Part shown: positions 45,126-53,059 of the stretch, in pieces
Layout of the letters: the number at the start of each line of letters is the position of its first letter
Position numbering within the stretch: position 1 is the first letter of the stretch
Origin: Alicyclobacillus sp. SO9
Lineage (GTDB): Bacteria > Bacillota > Bacilli > Alicyclobacillales > Alicyclobacillaceae
Direction: 5' to 3'
Assembly: GCF_016406125.1 (NCBI RefSeq)
Contig: NZ_CP066339.1
Location: forward strand, 3,410,001-3,474,000
DNA length: 64,000 nucleotides
Position numbers and translations under genes: made by a program
Notes under the pieces: model-generated
Database searches by the model: none
Told to the model about the DNA's origin: nothing
Seen by the model: only the letters and a program-made list of their open reading frames with translations

Positions 45126-45911
45126 CTACAGTAGGTCGTACAACTGCGGTCTCCTATCTCGCAAAGACGGGACCCTTTCCCGAACCTCGTCTGCTAATTT
45201 CAGGTCAATATCAGCAAGAAGAATTTGGGCATCAGCTCCGGCCTCGGCCACAATGTCCCCCCAAGGGTCAATCACTTTCGAACCGCCAATAAACCTGTCA
45301 TTTTGATTTTCACCGGACATGTTGACAGCCGCTACATACATTTGGTTTTCTATGGCCCTTGCCTGCAGCAAAGCATTCCAGTGTTGTTGCCGTTGCATTG
45401 GCCACTCAGCTGGTACAAACAGTATCTTTGCTCCTTTTTCAACAGTGCTGCGAGCTAACTCCGGAAAACGCAGGTCGTAGCAGATGACCGTAGCACCTTT
45501 TGTGGATGCCAAATCGAACGAGGATAAACTGTCGCCTGCAAGCAAATACTTGTCTTCCTCCATGAGACCAATCAGGTGTATTTTTCTATAAGTATGTACT
45601 AGCTCCCCGTCCGAATTAAATGTCACTGCAGTGTTGGAAATCCCTTCAGAATATCGAATCGGCAACGAACCGCCCACGATCCACATGTTCAAATCCCTTG
45701 CGAGTCCGGACAGCAGTGTGACAGTATGTCCGTTGAACGTTTCCGCGTGTTCTTCCAGTCTCTCGAAATCATAGCCGCAAGTCCACATTTCCGGAAGCAC
45801 AGCGACATCTGCTCCGTTTCCGTTCGCTTCGCGAATCATCTGCTCTGCAGTTTTTCGATTGCCCGCTTTGTCTCCCTGCAACACATTCATTTGACACAGT
45901 GCAAGTTTCAC
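45126..45911 (-). CDS. Nitrilase-superfamily carbon-nitrogen hydrolase (MtnU/YafV-like)
   Basis: A 261-aa amidase with the Glu-Lys-Cys triad in LPEMW, YRKIHL and VICYDLRFPE. The FVPAEWPMQRQQHW segment resembles omega-amidase (YafV/Nit2) and MtnU proteins of the methionine-salvage region in Bacilli. I start at GTG 45911 with GGGGGG upstream. It follows the hisC-like gene on the same strand and may be co-transcribed. An omega-amidase acting with an aminotransferase would fit this linkage. Confidence 0.88.
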   Translation of the reverse strand: MKLALCQMNVLQGDKAGNRKTAEQMIREANGNGADVAVLPEMWTCGYDFERLEEHAETFNGHTVTLLSGLARDLNMWIVGGSLPIRYSEGISNTAVTFNSDGELVHTYRKIHLIGLMEEDKYLLAGDSLSSFDLASTKGATVICYDLRFPELARSTVEKGAKILFVPAEWPMQRQQHWNALLQARAIENQMYVAAVNMSGENQNDRFIGGSKVIDPWGDIVAEAGADAQILLADIDLKLADEVRERVPSLRDRRPQLYDLL

Positions 45912-46021
45912 AAAAATCCCCCCTTCAGCCATACCTCGCAAACGAAGCCCGTACACTCAAATTGGAGTCAAACACTGTGGACCTAAAGTGCTGCGAACAA
46001 GGTCACAACGGAACCCAAGTC

Positions 46022-47113
46022 CTACATCGATAACGATTTTAGGGCTGCCCCCACTACTTGCCTCTGCTCTGATGTACCCACAGTAACACGGATACAGCGG
46101 CTCAGAGGGTCAGTTCCAGGGGAACGAATGAAAATGCCCTTCTCAAACAACTGTTGTACCAGCGCCTGGGCTCGTTCAGTCGACCCGACGTCAATTGCCA
46201 CAAAGTTGGTGGAAGATTCAATCGGCGTATACCCAAGCTCTTCAGCCAACTGGTAGTACTCTTGTTTACCCCTGGCAGTGTCTTGCAACACGTAGCTTGT
46301 GAAAGTATTGTCCGTCAATGCTGCCAAGGCTCCTGCCTGAGCCATCCGATTGACTCCGAAATGCAGTCTTACCTTGTGCATTGTTTGGATTACATCCGGG
46401 TGTGCAATCACGTACCCAATTCTTGCACCGGCCATGCCATACAATTTTGAAAACGTCCGAAATCGAATTAACCTTTCGTCGTTGTAGTCACTTTGCAGGT
46501 GAATATCTTCGGATGCAAACTCAATGTAAGCCTCGTCTAATAGAAACAGACAATCAGACGGCAGACTATGCAAGAATTGATGTAAATCAGATGCGCTGTA
46601 ATGAGTACCTGTCGGATTATCAGGATTAGCTAAATAAACCATTTTTGCTCTCAGGTCGCGGGCTGCTTGTGCTAGTGCCTCCAAATCGTTTCGATAGTTG
46701 TGATAAGGGACCAAGGCTTTGTAGCCGCCGAACCCATCGACATGATAAAGGAAGGTAGGATAAGCTCCATCTGAAGCCACCACCGCCTGCCCCGGCTCCA
46801 AAAATACTCTAACAATCAAACCTAACAGTTCGTCTATACCACCAGCCACAAGCATCGAATCCATTGGAAAACCGAGTTGACGGTTTAGTTGCTGCCTCAA
46901 TTCATAGCTCTCCGGGTCTCCGTACCACATGACGTCTTCCACTGCCTCTCGCATTGCATAAGCAGCTTTGGGAGAAACACCATATGCGCTTTCATTTGCA
47001 CCAAGCCTTACATTCACCCGTACGCCGGTTCGGCGTTCCAAGGTTTCCGGAGCCGTAAAGGGCACGCTTGAAGGAAGTTGTGAAATTAATTCGGTGAATT
47101 TTGGATGTAGAAT
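46022..47113 (-). CDS. hisC: Histidinol-phosphate aminotransferase family protein, probable ATT start
   Basis: A PLP aminotransferase, 363 aa from 47113, or 347 aa from the GTG at 47065. PLP lysine in FRTFSKLYGMAGARIGY; NPDNPTG and LLDEAYIEF are diagnostic. The N-terminal segment ISQLPSSVPFTAPETLERR continues upstream of the GTG without a stop, up to a perfect GGAGGA. The only codon at proper distance from it is ATT (47113-47111), giving ILHPKFTELISQLPSS at the front, which resembles the usual N-terminus of HisC relatives. The GTG has no RBS. It is isolated from other his genes, so it may act on other substrates, including aromatic keto acids. Confidence 0.85.
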   Translation of the reverse strand: MLHPKFTELISQLPSSVPFTAPETLERRTGVRVNVRLGANESAYGVSPKAAYAMREAVEDVMWYGDPESYELRQQLNRQLGFPMDSMLVAGGIDELLGLIVRVFLEPGQAVVASDGAYPTFLYHVDGFGGYKALVPYHNYRNDLEALAQAARDLRAKMVYLANPDNPTGTHYSASDLHQFLHSLPSDCLFLLDEAYIEFASEDIHLQSDYNDERLIRFRTFSKLYGMAGARIGYVIAHPDVIQTMHKVRLHFGVNRMAQAGALAALTDNTFTSYVLQDTARGKQEYYQLAEELGYTPIESSTNFVAIDVGSTERAQALVQQLFEKGIFIRSPGTDPLSRCIRVTVGTSEQRQVVGAALKSLSM

Positions 47114-47160
47114 GAGATCTCCTCCTTTCTTTCATTTCATTATACATAGAAGTTTTAACT

Positions 47161-47191
47161 GAAAAAAGACGAACTCGATGGACGAGTTCGC
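47161..47191 (-). terminator. Terminator after the PDO gene
   Basis: A perfect 8-bp stem CGAACTCG / CGAGTTCG with loop ATGGA (plus strand), followed on the minus strand by CTTTTTTC. It separates the rhodanese-PDO unit from the aminotransferase gene. Confidence 0.9.
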
Positions 47192-47252
47192 CGTTAAAAG
47201 GGGATTGGTTTCTTACGCCGACTCAGACTTTCAACTGAATGTCCAAGTCGTT

Positions 47253-47909
47253 TTATGAACTGGCAACCACCTCCATGATTTTTTCCAATAACATATTCTC
47301 CGGTGCCGCTCCTTCAAGCGAATTGGCCTCAGAGTTATTGATAATGGTTTTTGGAACGCCATAGACATTAAACTCACTTGCCCAATCTGGGAACTCCTGT
47401 GCCTCCACCATGTTTGCGTGAACCATACCTGATTCAAAAGCAAATTGGTGAGCAAGGTGAACCGCAGCCGGACAGTAGGGGCACGTCGGCGTAACAAATA
47501 CGGACAAGTCCAAAGCAGACGTCAAGCCCGACAATTGCTTCTTTGTCTCCTCCTGTAATCCAGAATCACCTCTAGACAACATTAGGATGTCCTCGAGCAG
47601 CGTTGCAAACTCGTATCCGCTCGGTGCACCGTAGAACCAGACACCATAATCCTTTTTCGAATCATCGGAAATCATGGCAGCAGGAACTTTGTTCACACCC
47701 ATCTCCTTGACCTTGTCCTCGTCAGCATAAAGGTTGTATACCTCGAGGGTGAGAAGGTCTGATAGGGCTGTCAGTTCTTCATATAACTGACGAACCTCTT
47801 GACAAGTCTGGCATTCTAAACTGGATTCTACATACTGGATAACAACAGGGTTTTTCAACTCTTCAAAGCGTTCCTTAATGGCCTTCTGGTTGCTTTCAGA
47901 AATCAACAT
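47253..47909 (-). CDS. Protein disulfide oxidoreductase (two thioredoxin folds)
   Basis: A 218-aa cytosolic protein made of two tandem thioredoxin/glutaredoxin folds. Active sites are C33-QT-C36 in the first and C143-PY-C146 in the second, the CPYC being glutaredoxin-like; the cis-Pro loops VNKVPAAM and VYGVPKTI are both present. This PDO architecture is typical of thermophiles and acts in disulfide exchange and reduction. It is encoded just after a rhodanese and shares its promoter, which fits handling of persulfides. Confidence 0.9.
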   Translation of the reverse strand: MLISESNQKAIKERFEELKNPVVIQYVESSLECQTCQEVRQLYEELTALSDLLTLEVYNLYADEDKVKEMGVNKVPAAMISDDSKKDYGVWFYGAPSGYEFATLLEDILMLSRGDSGLQEETKKQLSGLTSALDLSVFVTPTCPYCPAAVHLAHQFAFESGMVHANMVEAQEFPDWASEFNVYGVPKTIINNSEANSLEGAAPENMLLEKIMEVVASS

Positions 47910-47951
47910 GTCAATCCCTCCCGCTCATTTGCATAGAACAACGGAGTGCAC

Positions 47952-48335
47952 TTATTTCTTAACAGGACCACTCCAACGGCTCATGCCGCCGGACAGGTTA
48001 TAAATAGCTTCCATCCCAGCTTTTTTGGCAATCTGTGCAGCTTTCATGCTGCGGTTTCCACTGCGGCACACGAACACAATTTCTTTATCCTTAGGAAGAT
48101 CAGCGAGACGATTTCGTAAACTTCCGAGGGGAATGTTTTTCGCTTTCGAGATGTGCCCCCCTGAGAATTCAAAGGGTTCACGTACATCCACCACATGTAG
48201 TGATTGCGGCTTCTGTTTGAGCTTTGACTGAAGTTCTCCAGGTTGAATCGTCTGAATACCCCCGGCTCCTCTGCGACTCCACAGAAACCAACCTACCACT
48301 AAAACCACTAGAACAACCCAAATCCACGTCTGCAA
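47952..48335 (-). CDS. Membrane-anchored rhodanese-like sulfurtransferase
   Basis: A 127-aa protein. The first helix (about 2-19) is a membrane anchor with the domain probably cytosolic. The rhodanese active loop is C90-RSGNR (IVFVCRSGNR), so persulfide formation on C90 is expected; DVREPFEFSGGHI is the usual first signature. TTG start with GGAGG seven bases upstream. The promoter has a CsoR/CstR-type operator in its spacer (see 48412-48440). Together with PDO it forms a two-gene unit. Confidence 0.9.
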   Translation of the reverse strand: MQTWIWVVLVVLVVGWFLWSRRGAGGIQTIQPGELQSKLKQKPQSLHVVDVREPFEFSGGHISKAKNIPLGSLRNRLADLPKDKEIVFVCRSGNRSMKAAQIAKKAGMEAIYNLSGGMSRWSGPVKK

Positions 48336-48411
48336 AGTATATCCTCCTCAGTACCATTTATTCTTCCATACGTAGATGGCTTCTTGATACAATACAAATA
48401 TCCTGACTCCA

Positions 48412-48440
48412 TTTATATACCCCTATGGGTATGTTGTCAA
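48412..48440 (-). promoter_or_regulatory. Promoter with CsoR/CstR-like operator, rhodanese-PDO unit
   Basis: -35 TTGACA at 48440-48435 and -10 TATAAA at 48417-48412, 17 bp apart. The perfect palindrome ATACCC-CTAT-GGGTAT (48417-48432) fills the spacer. An operator between -35 and -10 is the usual repressor position. This palindrome is the operator type of the CsoR family, which includes the persulfide sensor CstR controlling rhodaneses. Confidence 0.75.
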
Positions 48441-48557
48441 GGGAGTACATGGCAAATAATCACAGACAAAATCCCGCGTTTGAACACGGGATTACGTGCT
48501 TCTTCGCTGGCGATGTCCCGCCATTTTCCTGAGCATCACCATACAGCAACTGAAACG

Positions 48558-48845
48558 TCAGCAAATGCCGCCAAACGGAGAGTCAATTCTAAGCTGCCGT
48601 CCAAACCAGGTCTTTGGATAGTCAATCGTGACGCTCTCCATCATATACGCAAAGTGTTTGGCAAACACAAATTTGATTCCGTCAACTTCCTGTACTACAT
48701 CTTCATCTGAGATGGTCTCATCCAGAGCCATACCATATTGAGGTCCGCCTCACCCTGCCGAAAGGTACAGACGCAACTGTGCTGCTTGTTCCTCTTCGAG
48801 GACTGAACGCAAATAGTCATTTGCAGCAGGTGTTACTTGAATCAT
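48558..48845 (-). CDS. HesB/IscA-like protein with in-frame UGA, putative selenoprotein
   Basis: A frame of 95 residues with UGA at codon 32 (48752-48750). Before it: MIQVTPAANDYLRSVLEEEQ, then LYLSAG-U-GGPQYGMALDE, which is where HesB-family proteins have their first conserved Cys (AGxCGGP). After it the frame stays intact for 63 codons and ends in DSPFGGIC, with C95 as the retained C-terminal cysteine. A strong GGGGGG seven bases before the ATG supports expression. A hairpin 18 nt after the UGA resembles a bacterial SECIS element. HesB-like proteins are a known bacterial selenoprotein family. A nonsense mutation is the alternative. Fe-S or persulfide chemistry is the likely role. Confidence 0.8.
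48712..48731 (-). promoter_or_regulatory. Putative SECIS element in the HesB-like gene
   Basis: RNA hairpin AUGGCUC-UGGAU-GAGACCAU, seven base pairs with one bulged A and a five-base loop with G at position 2. The loop begins about 25 nt after the UGA, within the range known for bacterial SECIS elements. Confidence 0.6.
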
Positions 48846-48870
48846 TCCTCTTCCCCCCAGCCTCTCTGTC

Positions 48871-48886
48871 ATACCCGAGCGGGTAT
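48871..48886 (-). promoter_or_regulatory. CsoR/CstR-like operator upstream of HesB-like gene
   Basis: Perfect palindrome ATACCC-GAGC-GGGTAT, with the same half-sites and N4 spacer as the one in the rhodanese promoter. It is placed downstream of the -10 and 25 bases before the start codon of the HesB-like gene. Confidence 0.75.
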
Positions 48887-48897
48887 ATTCAGTTCCA

Positions 48898-48926
48898 ACT
48901 TTAGGGGGCCGTCTTCAATTTGTCAA
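48898..48926 (-). promoter_or_regulatory. Promoter of the HesB-like gene
   Basis: -35 TTGACA at 48926-48921, a 17-bp spacer and -10 TAAAGT at 48903-48898. It starts directly past the stop codon of the large BTAD regulator gene, so the HesB-like gene is a separate transcription unit. Confidence 0.6.
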
Positions 48927-48928
48927 TA

Positions 48929-51900
48929 TCACACGAGTTGTTGAAAAACCTCTGTTGTGGCAGGCATGGGCTCCACTCCCAACTCTCGTCGCAGGACTTG
49001 TTCACATTTGTGGTATGTCTGAATAATCATAGAGCGGTTAAACATTGCTCCGTGAATTTTCATCATAAGTATGTACGCGTCTTCCCACACGAGTTCAGAT
49101 TTAACTATTCTTTCACAGATTGCTAAAGCCTCCTCATACTCTTGGTCCGCGTAACAGAGATTGGCGTATTCCATCGACCTCTGAATAAACTCCAAGCGAA
49201 GCTCTGTCCGCTCCTCTTCGCACCATAGTTCGTACTTTGCTTCAGGCAGGTATTCTCCTTGGTACAGAGCCATGAGCGACTTTAGTATGACTTTCTTGCT
49301 TTTTTTGCTGTCAGCGGAGTCGACTGACGCCGCCATGCTTTTAAAATTGTCTTTGTCGACCTGGAGTATAGCCTGCTTGGTAAGCGCATACATGGACCCT
49401 CTGCGAGCGATAAAAACACTCGGTCCCCGCCCTGGCTTATCCGGCTCGAGAACCGTTGATAAGGCGTGCAACGCAACCTTAAAGTCCCGCTCTGCGGCGT
49501 CAGGAGAGAGGTCTCCCCACAGTTGCTCACAGACCTCTTCTCGGTGCACATAAACTCCTCGATGTGTGAGCAAGAACAGAAATAATTGCCGAGCTTTCTC
49601 GCGCGGCCACTGGCCATGAGCAATCTCTGCAAACCCGCGCCACACACGCAGTCCTCCCAAAGTTTGCACACGAAGCGTATAGCCTGGGTGATAATCCAGT
49701 TCAGCACTGTCCAGATTGTCAAGCAATTGTACTGCTCGCCTCTGCTCCATACCATGCACACGGTGAGCACGAAGCAGCGGTACGAAAGACTGCACGTCAC
49801 GTAAACCGCAATAAGTCGGTCTCTCCAGCAGAAATCCCCAGTGGCGGCGCTCTGTTTCGCACAGGACTTTGGCCACATCCTCATGGCACCTGCGGTTGTC
49901 CACGCGATGCAAAGCCAGTGCGCGCCAAATGCGTGCTGCCGTTTCCAAGAACGCGTCTGTGCAATGCTGAAATTGTGCAATACTGACGGTCAATTGCTCG
50001 GCGGCAGTGTCCATATCTCCGTTGATAACAGCTGCTTGGCCAAACCCAAGTCTGACAAGGCTGGCCATCCATATATCGCCCGCGTGTTCTGCAATCCTGA
50101 TGCCTTCATTGGCATAGGATTTTGCCAAGACATACTGCTTTCGATATCCGTGTGCCAAACACAGCCCTAAGAAGGCCTCAGATTTACCGCGGGGTATTTC
50201 CATGTCATCCATTTGCGATACGGCCTGTTGATAAAGGTTGAGCGCTCTGTCACCCAACGGGTCTGCCAGGTGTTCGGCGTGTCCCAATCTAATGAACCCG
50301 ACTGCACTGACAAACGGAGAATGAAGTGACTGTCCCAATCCGTGTCCGAATTCTGCTTGACGTTGCGCCTCGTCAATCTCGCCCCGCATGACGTACATTA
50401 AGGACAAGAGCAGTGTGCCTTCTCGATGTGCCAAAGCGGAACGCTCATCGGCACCGTCAATTTGCACCCTTGACCTCATGAGCGTAATAACTTCCGATAT
50501 TTTTCCCGTTCTTAACAGCATTCTGGCGTCCATGTTATTGGTTGAAAGTGCAACATCGGTACTTTCCCGCAACACAGCAGCAATCCGATTGGCTCTGCCG
50601 ACAGACGCAGAGTTAATACTGTTTTCCAAAGCCAGTTGAAGTACTGTGAGCCGCAGCACGCGGTTCTTGCGCGGAACCAGTTGCCGTGCCGCAAGAATAT
50701 GCGGATGTGCATGGGCTGGTTGAATGGTGTCGAGATACAGACGTGCGCGTCCAATTTCCACTTGGATTTGAATCCATTTATCATCACGTATAAGCGCTTG
50801 TTCCTCGGACATCTGATACAATTCCAAAGCATCTGAAAATTGATTGACATGGCGAAACATCTCAGCTTTGGCATGAAGCAAAGCAGGCGACGATTCTAAG
50901 ACAGAGAGATGAACGCGGTCGAGCCAACTCCGTACTGTTGAAATCTGGCCCCGATGAAGATAACGGTGAATATACGGCGCCAAAGCATTTCCAGCATGCT
51001 CTTTATTGGACAAGAAAAACAGGTACGACACTGCACGAGATTCTTCACCTCGTTGCAAGTGCCACAGAATGGCTGTCTCAACCAACTTTTCCTGCTGAGA
51101 GGGGCTCAGGCTTGCCAGCAAATAGTCTCGGACAAGAGGATGCAGTTCATAGCTGATACCGTCTTCCGAAAGATTGATGTGCCCCCTTTTCTCCAATTCA
51201 GACAGGACCAGTTCGCTGTCAAGTCTGTGCAGTGCCTGATTGCATAAATCCGGATGTAACATGGGGAACAAACTGGTATTGCGCAAGAACTCCTGCTGGA
51301 GAGTTGTGACGCCCTCGAGGAAGAGTCGACCAATCCGTTCTGTAAGTGAAGCCGTGCCGGACAGAGCGGCACGCAACCGGTGATATGAACCATGCTGCAT
51401 CCAGTCACGTAACAGCATGGACAGTACCATAGCCATACCCCCGGTCCTCTTCATAACTTCACGGATTTCTGTGCGCTGAAGATACCGTTGATTGGCGTTT
51501 TCCAACGGCTGGTTTTCTTCTAACGACTGGCCCTTAGCAGCCAACAGAGTTCCTTCGTGAAACAAAAATCCGATTTCATCTTCCGTAAAAGCCAATTCAC
51601 GGCTTTGAATCCACAATGCGTCATCAGCTAAAGTGAGGCTCTCCACAAAGGGGAGGCACGGACTAGTCCGTGTAACTATAACCATGTGTATTGACGGAGG
51701 CAAGCGTCGGTGCAAACAGTCGAACCATGCCATTACCGCCTGGTCATCATCCAGCAGATGAAAATTGTCAACCACCCAAACCTCGTCTTGAAGCAGCGGC
51801 GCATTCTGGACAGCGTTCCCAGCCGATTCAGCGGAGTGAATCCAGGTAAACGTTGAATGCGCTTGGGCAATAATTTCATCTCTTTGTGCAGCATCAACGT

Positions 51901-52177
51901 AGGGCTTTAGTACTGTGCTGCAGAAACGTTCGACAAAACAGACGCTGTCCTTATCCTGCTCACGAACTGTAAACCATCTTGCTGGCAACCGACTCTGCGT
52001 CAGATACGCACGTACGGCCGTGGTCTTACCGTAGCCTGCACCAGCTTTGACAACAGTAGTAAAGACAGAAGGGATGTCAGACAAAAGACTCATCAGCCGT
52101 GGACGCGGCACCTCGATGCCGCGCAATCTGGAGAAGGCGGACATGCGCGCACCTTGCCACTCGCCTTGTATTCCCAT
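48929..52177 (-). CDS. Large regulator: P-loop ATPase, TPR region, C-terminal BTAD (SARP-like) domains
   Basis: A 1082-aa protein. The N-terminal Walker A is VVKAGAGYGKTTAV (about residue 45) with the DEVWVVDNFH Walker-B-like region following, as in MalT/LuxR-type STAND ATPases. The middle is alpha-helical TPR-like. The C-terminal part has a winged-helix (VQTLGGLRVWRG, REKARQLFLFLL, LWGDLSPDAA) and the BTAD repeat to the end. It is a transcription factor whose N-terminal sensor probably binds an inducer. I start at ATG 52177 with GGAGG six bases upstream. It is the last gene of the transporter-hydrolase-dehydrogenase run and probably regulates it. Confidence 0.85.
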   Translation of the reverse strand: MGIQGEWQGARMSAFSRLRGIEVPRPRLMSLLSDIPSVFTTVVKAGAGYGKTTAVRAYLTQSRLPARWFTVREQDKDSVCFVERFCSTVLKPYVDAAQRDEIIAQAHSTFTWIHSAESAGNAVQNAPLLQDEVWVVDNFHLLDDDQAVMAWFDCLHRRLPPSIHMVIVTRTSPCLPFVESLTLADDALWIQSRELAFTEDEIGFLFHEGTLLAAKGQSLEENQPLENANQRYLQRTEIREVMKRTGGMAMVLSMLLRDWMQHGSYHRLRAALSGTASLTERIGRLFLEGVTTLQQEFLRNTSLFPMLHPDLCNQALHRLDSELVLSELEKRGHINLSEDGISYELHPLVRDYLLASLSPSQQEKLVETAILWHLQRGEESRAVSYLFFLSNKEHAGNALAPYIHRYLHRGQISTVRSWLDRVHLSVLESSPALLHAKAEMFRHVNQFSDALELYQMSEEQALIRDDKWIQIQVEIGRARLYLDTIQPAHAHPHILAARQLVPRKNRVLRLTVLQLALENSINSASVGRANRIAAVLRESTDVALSTNNMDARMLLRTGKISEVITLMRSRVQIDGADERSALAHREGTLLLSLMYVMRGEIDEAQRQAEFGHGLGQSLHSPFVSAVGFIRLGHAEHLADPLGDRALNLYQQAVSQMDDMEIPRGKSEAFLGLCLAHGYRKQYVLAKSYANEGIRIAEHAGDIWMASLVRLGFGQAAVINGDMDTAAEQLTVSIAQFQHCTDAFLETAARIWRALALHRVDNRRCHEDVAKVLCETERRHWGFLLERPTYCGLRDVQSFVPLLRAHRVHGMEQRRAVQLLDNLDSAELDYHPGYTLRVQTLGGLRVWRGFAEIAHGQWPREKARQLFLFLLTHRGVYVHREEVCEQLWGDLSPDAAERDFKVALHALSTVLEPDKPGRGPSVFIARRGSMYALTKQAILQVDKDNFKSMAASVDSADSKKSKKVILKSLMALYQGEYLPEAKYELWCEEERTELRLEFIQRSMEYANLCYADQEYEEALAICERIVKSELVWEDAYILMMKIHGAMFNRSMIIQTYHKCEQVLRRELGVEPMPATTEVFQQLV

Positions 52178-52248
52178 TATTAACCTCCCCCCGATTGCTT
52201 CTTTTTCGTGGTCACAAGCTGTGGTCAACTGTTCCGTTTAACTTGTCC

Positions 52249-53034
52249 TCATTGTGCGGTATAGCCCCCGTCTATCACAACAGCTTGGCCGGTAATACTG
52301 CGTCCCTGATTTGATGCGAGAAAAACAGCGTAGTCTGCAATTTCCTTTGGCTCCAACAGCCGTCGTTGAGGAACCAATGGGTAGATGACCTCCTCAAGCA
52401 CGTTCTCCAGAGGAATTCCTCTGTTATCGGCTAAATCCTGGAGCTGGTTTCGAACCAGAGGCGTATCCACGTATCCCGGACACAAAGCATTTACCGTAAT
52501 CCCCGAATCGGCTCCTTCGAGAGCCGCTACCTTTGTCAACCCAATCATCCCGTGTTTAGCAGAATTGTAAGCCGCTTTGCCAGCAAAGCCGACGAGGCCG
52601 TTGATGGACGCAATGTTGATAATTCGCCCATATCCCTTTTCCTTCATTTTTGCAAAAGCAAGTTTCGTGGAAATGAACGGGCCAACCAGCATTAGATTGA
52701 TGATCTGCTGAAACTTTTCGGTCGGAAACTCCTCGATGTTCGACACGTATTGCATTCCGGCGTTGTTGACAAGAATATCAACTGCTCCAAACCGACGCTC
52801 GCACTCTTCGAAAAGACCTGTGATATCCTTTTCAGCACTCGCGTCCGCCGGGAATGACGCGGCGGTTCCCCCGGCCGACACGATTTCCCTTGCTGCCGCT
52901 GCTGCTGCATCTTCCCTGATGTCTGATATCATGACTTTCGCGCCCGCTAATGCAAATGCCTTCCCAATTTCGTAGCCGATACCGCTGGCCGCTCCCGTGA
53001 TGACTGCGCTCTTTCCCTGTAACAACTCTGCCAT
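52249..53034 (-). CDS. 3-Hydroxybutyrate dehydrogenase
   Basis: A 261-aa short-chain dehydrogenase. G14-AASGIG nucleotide site, NNAG, and the active residues S143, Y156 and K160 (YNSAK). The C-terminal region ALCPGYVDTPLVRNQL, RGIPLE, VIYPLVPQRRLL and GQAVVIDGGYTAQ is very characteristic of D-3-hydroxybutyrate dehydrogenases. It converts 3-hydroxybutyrate to acetoacetate with NAD+. ATG with GGGAG eight bases upstream; 25 bp after the hydrolase gene. Confidence 0.92.
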   Translation of the reverse strand: MAELLQGKSAVITGAASGIGYEIGKAFALAGAKVMISDIREDAAAAAAREIVSAGGTAASFPADASAEKDITGLFEECERRFGAVDILVNNAGMQYVSNIEEFPTEKFQQIINLMLVGPFISTKLAFAKMKEKGYGRIINIASINGLVGFAGKAAYNSAKHGMIGLTKVAALEGADSGITVNALCPGYVDTPLVRNQLQDLADNRGIPLENVLEEVIYPLVPQRRLLEPKEIADYAVFLASNQGRSITGQAVVIDGGYTAQ

Positions 53035-53059
53035 GATTCCATCTCCCTTTAAATCTATT

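Noticed and set aside
48558-48845. Reading the HesB-like frame as a pseudogene with a nonsense mutation
   Set aside because: The stop is UGA exactly at the conserved Cys position, a SECIS-like hairpin follows, and no other damage, weak RBS or frameshift is seen. It remains the main alternative.
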